NCBI GenBank assembly: GCA_025965815.1 | Contig: JAOPWF010000634.1 | Location: 1 to 10,493, forward strand | Reading direction: 5' to 3' | DNA length: 10,493 nucleotides | Origin: Mycobacterium sp. | GTDB lineage: Bacteria; Actinomycetota; Actinomycetes; Mycobacteriales; Mycobacteriaceae | Shown: one piece after another, positions 7,754 to 10,493 of the stretch | Layout: every line of letters begins with the position of its first letter | Position numbering within the stretch: the first letter of the stretch is position 1 | Notes under the pieces: generated by a model | What the model saw: the letters and a program-made list of their open reading frames with translations, nothing else | Database searches by the model: none | Told to the model about the DNA's origin: nothing | Program-made: the position numbers and the translations under genes

Positions 7754-8631
7754 TACGAGCTCTGGGCGCAGGCCTCGAGAAGTTTGACCGCGGTGGTCCA
7801 CAGCTGTTCTTCGCGCTCGGGGTCGTAGGACTCCGGGGAGGAGTCCACGACCTGACGACGGTCGATGTAGGAGCCGGTTCCGCCCGGCTTGGGACCCGTA
7901 GCGGCCGTGGCAAGCAGTTGGCCGGCCTTGTTGGCGCTCATCGCCAACGGGGTGGAGCTGACCATCGGCATGATCGCTTTCCACCCGATTCGACTGATCA
8001 GGTCGCGGTCACGGGCGAGGCCGGTGCCGGGAACAAGGCCGGGATTGAAGGAATAGACGTCCACCCCGGCAGGCAGGCGGCGGGGCAGGGCGTGGACGAG
8101 GTAGATCACGGCCAGCTTGCTCGTTGAGTACGCCACCTGGCCGGCGGACGAGTTCTGTTCTGTCCCAGGCCTACTGAGTTCGGCGGGATGGCGCCACCGC
8201 GGCGCTGCCACCATGCCCATGTTGTGCCGGAAGTCGCCGAAGTGAGTCTCACTGCTGGTGATGACGATGCGTCCCGGTGGGGAGATGGCCGGTGAAAGTG
8301 CCCGGATGAAGGCCACATTCGCGAGCACATTGACCGCGAATGTCATCTCGAGGCCGTCCGCCGACGCCTGGCTGCCGGTGGTGAGCTGCGTCCCGGCATT
8401 GGCCACCAGGACGTGGATCGGGGGGAGGTCTCCGGCCTGTTCCCGCTGCCGAACCGCCTTCGCTGCGGCCGCGACGCCCGCCAGCGAGGAAAGGTCGCAG
8501 TCAACCTCGGACACGTGTTCGTTTCCCGATACAGCGGCAAGCCGGTCCGCGACCGCACCGTTCGAGCCCGCGCGCGTGGTGACCGCGAGGTGAAGCTCGG
8601 GATCCCGCTCGAGCATGGCGACTGCGGCGTC
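7753..8631 (-). pseudogene. Short-chain dehydrogenase/reductase lacking its N-terminal cofactor motif
   Basis: The frame is open and unbroken and recognisably SDR. It has VLVANAGT (NAG motif), the catalytic Ser in IVITSSETHFGD, the YxxxK pair in AYSTSK, and FNPGLVPGTGLARD after it. It resembles the retinol-dehydrogenase/protochlorophyllide-reductase-like SDRs, which reduce or oxidise carbonyl/alcohol groups with NAD(P). The expected first strand and TGxxxGIG dinucleotide motif are missing. Homology-like sequence starts at about DAAVAMLERDPELHLAVTTR, with the first plausible ATG at 8616 (287 residues). Upstream of about 8631 the sequence reads well only on the opposite strand, as another gene's tail. 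Without the glycine motif it should not bind cofactor, so I call it a truncated pseudogene although automatic annotation may show an intact CDS. Its 3' end abuts the PepSY remnant. Confidence 0.72.
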
Positions 8632-8721
8632 CGGCAGATGTTCGCCGACCTCGTGCTGGCCGTCCGCGCGATGGCACCCCACATCGCCGGAACCCTCACC
8701 AGCCCGGAAACGAAGGAGTAA
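8620..8721 (+). pseudogene. C-terminal tail of an unidentified gene, fused to the SDR remnant
   Basis: About 30 codons ending in TAA read RQMFADLVLAVRAMAP, HIAGTLTSPETKE, stop. The stretch is helical in character and looks like a real protein C-terminus, possibly a TetR-type regulator, though I cannot identify it. The stop lies 4 bases before the carotenoid oxygenase ATG and overlaps that gene's Shine-Dalgarno (AAGGAG, 8713-8718). This is the layout of two adjacent genes in one operon. The upstream part of the gene is gone, replaced from about 8631 leftwards by the antisense SDR. Confidence 0.45.
8713..8718 (+). promoter_or_regulatory. Ribosome binding site for the carotenoid oxygenase remnant
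   Basis: AAGGAG lies 7 bases before the ATG at 8726. It is a well-preserved start signal in front of a gene that is broken about 30 bases later, and it marks 8726 as the original start. Confidence 0.6.
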
Positions 8722-8725
8722 GTCC

Positions 8726-8900
8726 ATGACCGTCACAGGTATCCCGCAGGCCTTACGACCTCGGAGCGATAGCGCCGATGGACTGGGAAATCACGGCGTG
8801 CTCGCTCGACGTCGAGAGCACGATCCCGCCGGAACTCGGCGGCGTCTATCTCCGCAACGGCCCGAATCCGGCGCCGGGCGAATTCGACGGCCCCTACCAT
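8726..8900 (+). pseudogene. Carotenoid oxygenase (RPE65/CCD family), frameshifted and truncated N-terminal fragment
   Basis: The ATG at 8726 with a good Shine-Dalgarno starts MTVTGIPQA. The frame must then shift by one base near 8750-8754 to continue as YDLGAIAPMDWEITACSLDV, ESTIPPELGGVYLRNGPNPA and PGEFDGPYH. The P-P-E-L-x-G-x-Y-x-R-N-G-P-N-P block is the N-terminal signature of the carotenoid/stilbene cleavage oxygenase family, iron enzymes of about 450-550 residues. After PYH (about 8900) the resemblance ends. The iron-binding histidines and beta-propeller blades are all absent, and within about 120 bp the convergent LacI gene begins. Both a frameshift and a large 3' deletion are therefore present. 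A frame starting at 8899 (RVLGSADKLNVQGEAQ) looks protein-like but I do not recognise it. Confidence 0.7.
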
Positions 8901-8982
8901 GTGGAGCGCTGGGCGGGTGCTCGGTTCGGCCGACAAGCTGAACGTGCAAGGCGAGGCTCAAACCGGTCCGCTGCAGACGCGA

Positions 8983-9018
8983 CCCCCGCAATGGGGGGAT
9001 GGCCAGGGTAGTTGCCCT
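8983..9018 (-). terminator. Candidate terminator hairpins downstream of the LacI-family gene
   Basis: Reading the minus strand after the repressor stop, AGGG/CCCT (9005-9008 with 9015-9018, 6-base loop) is followed by CCCCC/GGGGG (8983-8987 with 8993-8997, 5-base loop). Both are short and lack a U-tract, but their position immediately after the gene end suits a transcription stop. Confidence 0.4.
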
Positions 9019-9021
9019 CGG

Positions 9022-10026
9022 TCAGGTGATCGACGTGCTTGCGCGTGCGACGAGTTCGGGTCGGTACACGATGTGCTGCGCCTCATGGTCGGCGCCGCTC
9101 GCCGCGACGAGCAGGTCGATGGCGGTGGACCCGATCAGCGTGGTGGGTTGGCGGATCGATGACAGCGGGACGACGGCCGATTGCGCGAAGTCGATGTCGT
9201 CGTAACCGATCACGGCCACATCGTGCGGGATCTGCAGATCGCCGTTGAGCGCCAGCGCCTGCAGGACGCCGATGGCGAGCAGGTCGTTGGCGCAGAACAC
9301 AGCTTGGGGTCTTCGGGTCCTTTCGCGCCACCGCAGCTGCTCACCGACTGAACGGCCGGCGAGCACGCTGGGCTCGGGCGTCGCGATGACCTCGAGGGTG
9401 GCTCCCGGATAGTTTGCGACGGCCTGTCTGGCGCCGCGGAGCCGGTCGCTGACCTGTCGCAAGGCGAACGGGCCGCCGACGAACGCGAGTCGGCGTCGAC
9501 CGGTGCCGCATAGATGGCTGACCGCCAGCCGGCCCCCGGCAATGTCGTCCACGGCCACCGATGAGAACGGCGTGCCGGTGCCGTCGCGGTCGACGAGGAC
9601 GACCGGCGTGCCACGGCCCTGCATCGCCAGCATCCGGCCCAGATCGTCGCCGACCGGTGACACCAGCAGTCCGAAAACCCGTTGCTCGTCGAAGGTGTCG
9701 ATGTAGGAGCGCTCGCGATCGGCATCGTCGTCGGAGGTTCCCAGGAGCACCGTCAGGTTGTGTTCGGCGGCGCGACGCTCGGCCCCGCGCGCGACGTCGG
9801 TGAAGAACGGGTTGCCGACGTCGAGCACCAGCAGCGCGACACATCGGGATCGCCCGGCCTTCAGCTGCCGCGCCGCGTCGTTACGGACGAATCCGAGCTT
9901 GTCGATGGCCGCATACACCCTCGCGACCGTGGCCGGAGCGACCTTGTGCGGGGCGTTGAGGACGTTGGACACGGTGCCGACCGAGACCGAAGCCGCGGCG
10001 GCCACATCCCGCATGCCGGCTGCCAT
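9022..10026 (-). CDS. LacI-family transcriptional regulator
   Basis: A 334-residue repressor of normal length for the family. The N-terminal helix-turn-helix MRDVAAAASVSVGTVSNVLN spans about residues 5-24, followed by the hinge region NDAARQLKAGRS at about 49-60. The effector-binding core (Peripla_BP-like) has VALLVLDVGNPFFTDVARG, GLLVSPVGDD, VVLVDRD, RRLAFVGGP, FCANDLLAIGVLQAL and VIGYDDIDFAQ. The ATG at 10026 is preferred: an AAAGGAGG Shine-Dalgarno lies 4 bases upstream, whereas the in-frame GTG at 10041 would place that site inside the gene. It lies 27 bp downstream of the lactate dehydrogenase-like gene on the same strand and probably shares its transcript. A sugar or hydroxy acid effector controlling that operon is a reasonable inference; no operator could be seen. 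The gene is intact. Confidence 0.93.
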   Translation of the reverse strand: MAAGMRDVAAAASVSVGTVSNVLNAPHKVAPATVARVYAAIDKLGFVRNDAARQLKAGRSRCVALLVLDVGNPFFTDVARGAERRAAEHNLTVLLGTSDDDADRERSYIDTFDEQRVFGLLVSPVGDDLGRMLAMQGRGTPVVLVDRDGTGTPFSSVAVDDIAGGRLAVSHLCGTGRRRLAFVGGPFALRQVSDRLRGARQAVANYPGATLEVIATPEPSVLAGRSVGEQLRWRERTRRPQAVFCANDLLAIGVLQALALNGDLQIPHDVAVIGYDDIDFAQSAVVPLSSIRQPTTLIGSTAIDLLVAASGADHEAQHIVYRPELVARASTSIT

Positions 10027-10030
10027 CTGG

Positions 10031-10038
10031 CCTCCTTT
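10031..10038 (-). promoter_or_regulatory. Ribosome binding site deciding the LacI-family start
   Basis: On the minus strand AAAGGAGG precedes the ATG at 10026 with a 4-base gap (CCAG). The spacing is short but the match to the anti-Shine-Dalgarno is strong, so this start is preferred over the in-frame GTG at 10041. Confidence 0.6.
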
Positions 10039-10053
10039 CACGAGCCGCTCTGC

Positions 10054-10493
10054 CTACCCCACCAGATGGTGGTCGGCCAGTTGGGTCCGCGGGGTCAGCC
10101 GCACGAGTTGGGTGACGTGTGCCGGGGTGAGCTCTTCGAGGGTGGTGACACCCAGCAGGCGCATGGTGCGCACTACCTGCTCGGAGAGGATGGTAATCGC
10201 CCGGTCGACACCCGCTTCGCCGCCGGCCATCAGGCCGTAGAGGTAGGCCCGTCCGACGAGGGTGAACCGCGCGCCGAGCGCGATCGAGGCGACGATGTCG
10301 GCGCCCGACATGATCCCGGTGTCGAGCAGTATCTCGGTGTCCTTCCCCACCGCGGCTGCGACCTCCGGCAGGAGGTGAAACGGAATCGGCGCCCGGTCGA
10401 GTTGGCGACCACCGTGGTTGGACAGCACCATGCCGTCCACGCCCGCCTCGACCACCCGGTGCGCGTCGGCAACGGTTTGGATGCCCTTGACCA
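10054..10493 (-). CDS. lldD: FMN-dependent L-lactate / alpha-hydroxy acid dehydrogenase, C-terminal part (LldD2-like)
   Basis: The last ~145 codons of a flavoenzyme of the FMN-dependent alpha-hydroxy acid dehydrogenase family, which oxidises L-lactate or a related acid and passes electrons on. The frame is open to the right edge, so the gene's start is outside the window. [20 protein letters not shown] begins with the FMN-contacting Lys. [10 protein letters not shown] carries the catalytic His and substrate-binding Arg, [18 protein letters not shown] binds the FMN phosphate, and [20 protein letters not shown] closes the barrel. The C-terminal helices [14 protein letters not shown] and [10 protein letters not shown] follow. 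The sequence closely recalls mycobacterial LldD2; a mycofactocin-linked paralogue or another hydroxy acid oxidase is also possible. All visible motifs are intact. The LacI-family regulator follows 27 bp downstream. Confidence 0.88.
   Translation of the reverse strand, partial: VKGIQTVADAHRVVEAGVDGMVLSNHGGRQLDRAPIPFHLLPEVAAAVGKDTEILLDTGIMSGADIVASIALGARFTLVGRAYLYGLMAGGEAGVDRAITILSEQVVRTMRLLGVTTLEELTPAHVTQLVRLTPRTQLADHHLVG

Noticed and set aside
8413..8619. Plus-strand open frame antisense to the SDR, continuous with the tail at 8620-8721
   Set aside because: Only the last ~30 codons look like protein; the rest is a shadow of the SDR coding strand.
8632..8736. SDR start at the minus-strand ATG 8736
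   Set aside because: The added ~40 residues lack the SDR glycine motif and lie antisense to a plausible gene tail, ribosome binding site and start.
10027..10041. GTG at 10041 as the LacI-family start
   Set aside because: It would place the AAAGGAGG ribosome binding site inside the gene; ATG 10026 follows that site.

Overview
The window is high-GC DNA with mycobacterial/actinobacterial character. The strongest lineage cues are an LldD2-like FMN lactate dehydrogenase C-terminus, a PepSY remnant beside an OmpR-type two-component system, and short overlapping ATGA/GTGA gene junctions. I would call it Mycobacterium/Mycolicibacterium or a close relative; the genus is an inference.

Left part (1-5413, + strand): a sugar or polyol uptake operon. 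It holds the 3' part of a zinc-type (MDR) alcohol/polyol dehydrogenase, an RbsA-type double ATPase, an RbsC-type permease, and two tandem paralogous RbsB-type lipoprotein binding proteins. It ends in a strong GC hairpin. The first three genes overlap by 4 bp each. The two binding proteins are about 91% identical over the shared part, but the first lacks exactly 51 codons, bounded in the intact copy by an 8-bp direct repeat. A dehydrogenase leading an RbsABC transporter suggests import and oxidation of a sugar alcohol; the substrate cannot be read from the sequence.

Middle part (5414-7495, + strand): an OmpR-family response regulator and its histidine kinase. The kinase is split by a one-base frameshift inside its second membrane helix.

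Right-centre (7496-9021): a gene graveyard of abutting remnants. These are a PepSY-domain protein with no N-terminus and an internal TAG, a short-chain dehydrogenase (- strand) that has lost its cofactor-binding N-terminus, the last ~30 codons of an unidentified + strand gene, and a frameshifted, truncated start of a carotenoid oxygenase.

Right end (9022-10493, - strand): an intact LacI-family repressor 27 bp downstream of the C-terminal part of an FMN-dependent L-lactate dehydrogenase, probably one transcript. Two small hairpins follow the repressor stop.

No RNA gene, CRISPR array, insertion sequence or phage gene was seen, and I found no convincing new system. The unusual content is the pattern of decay and duplication.
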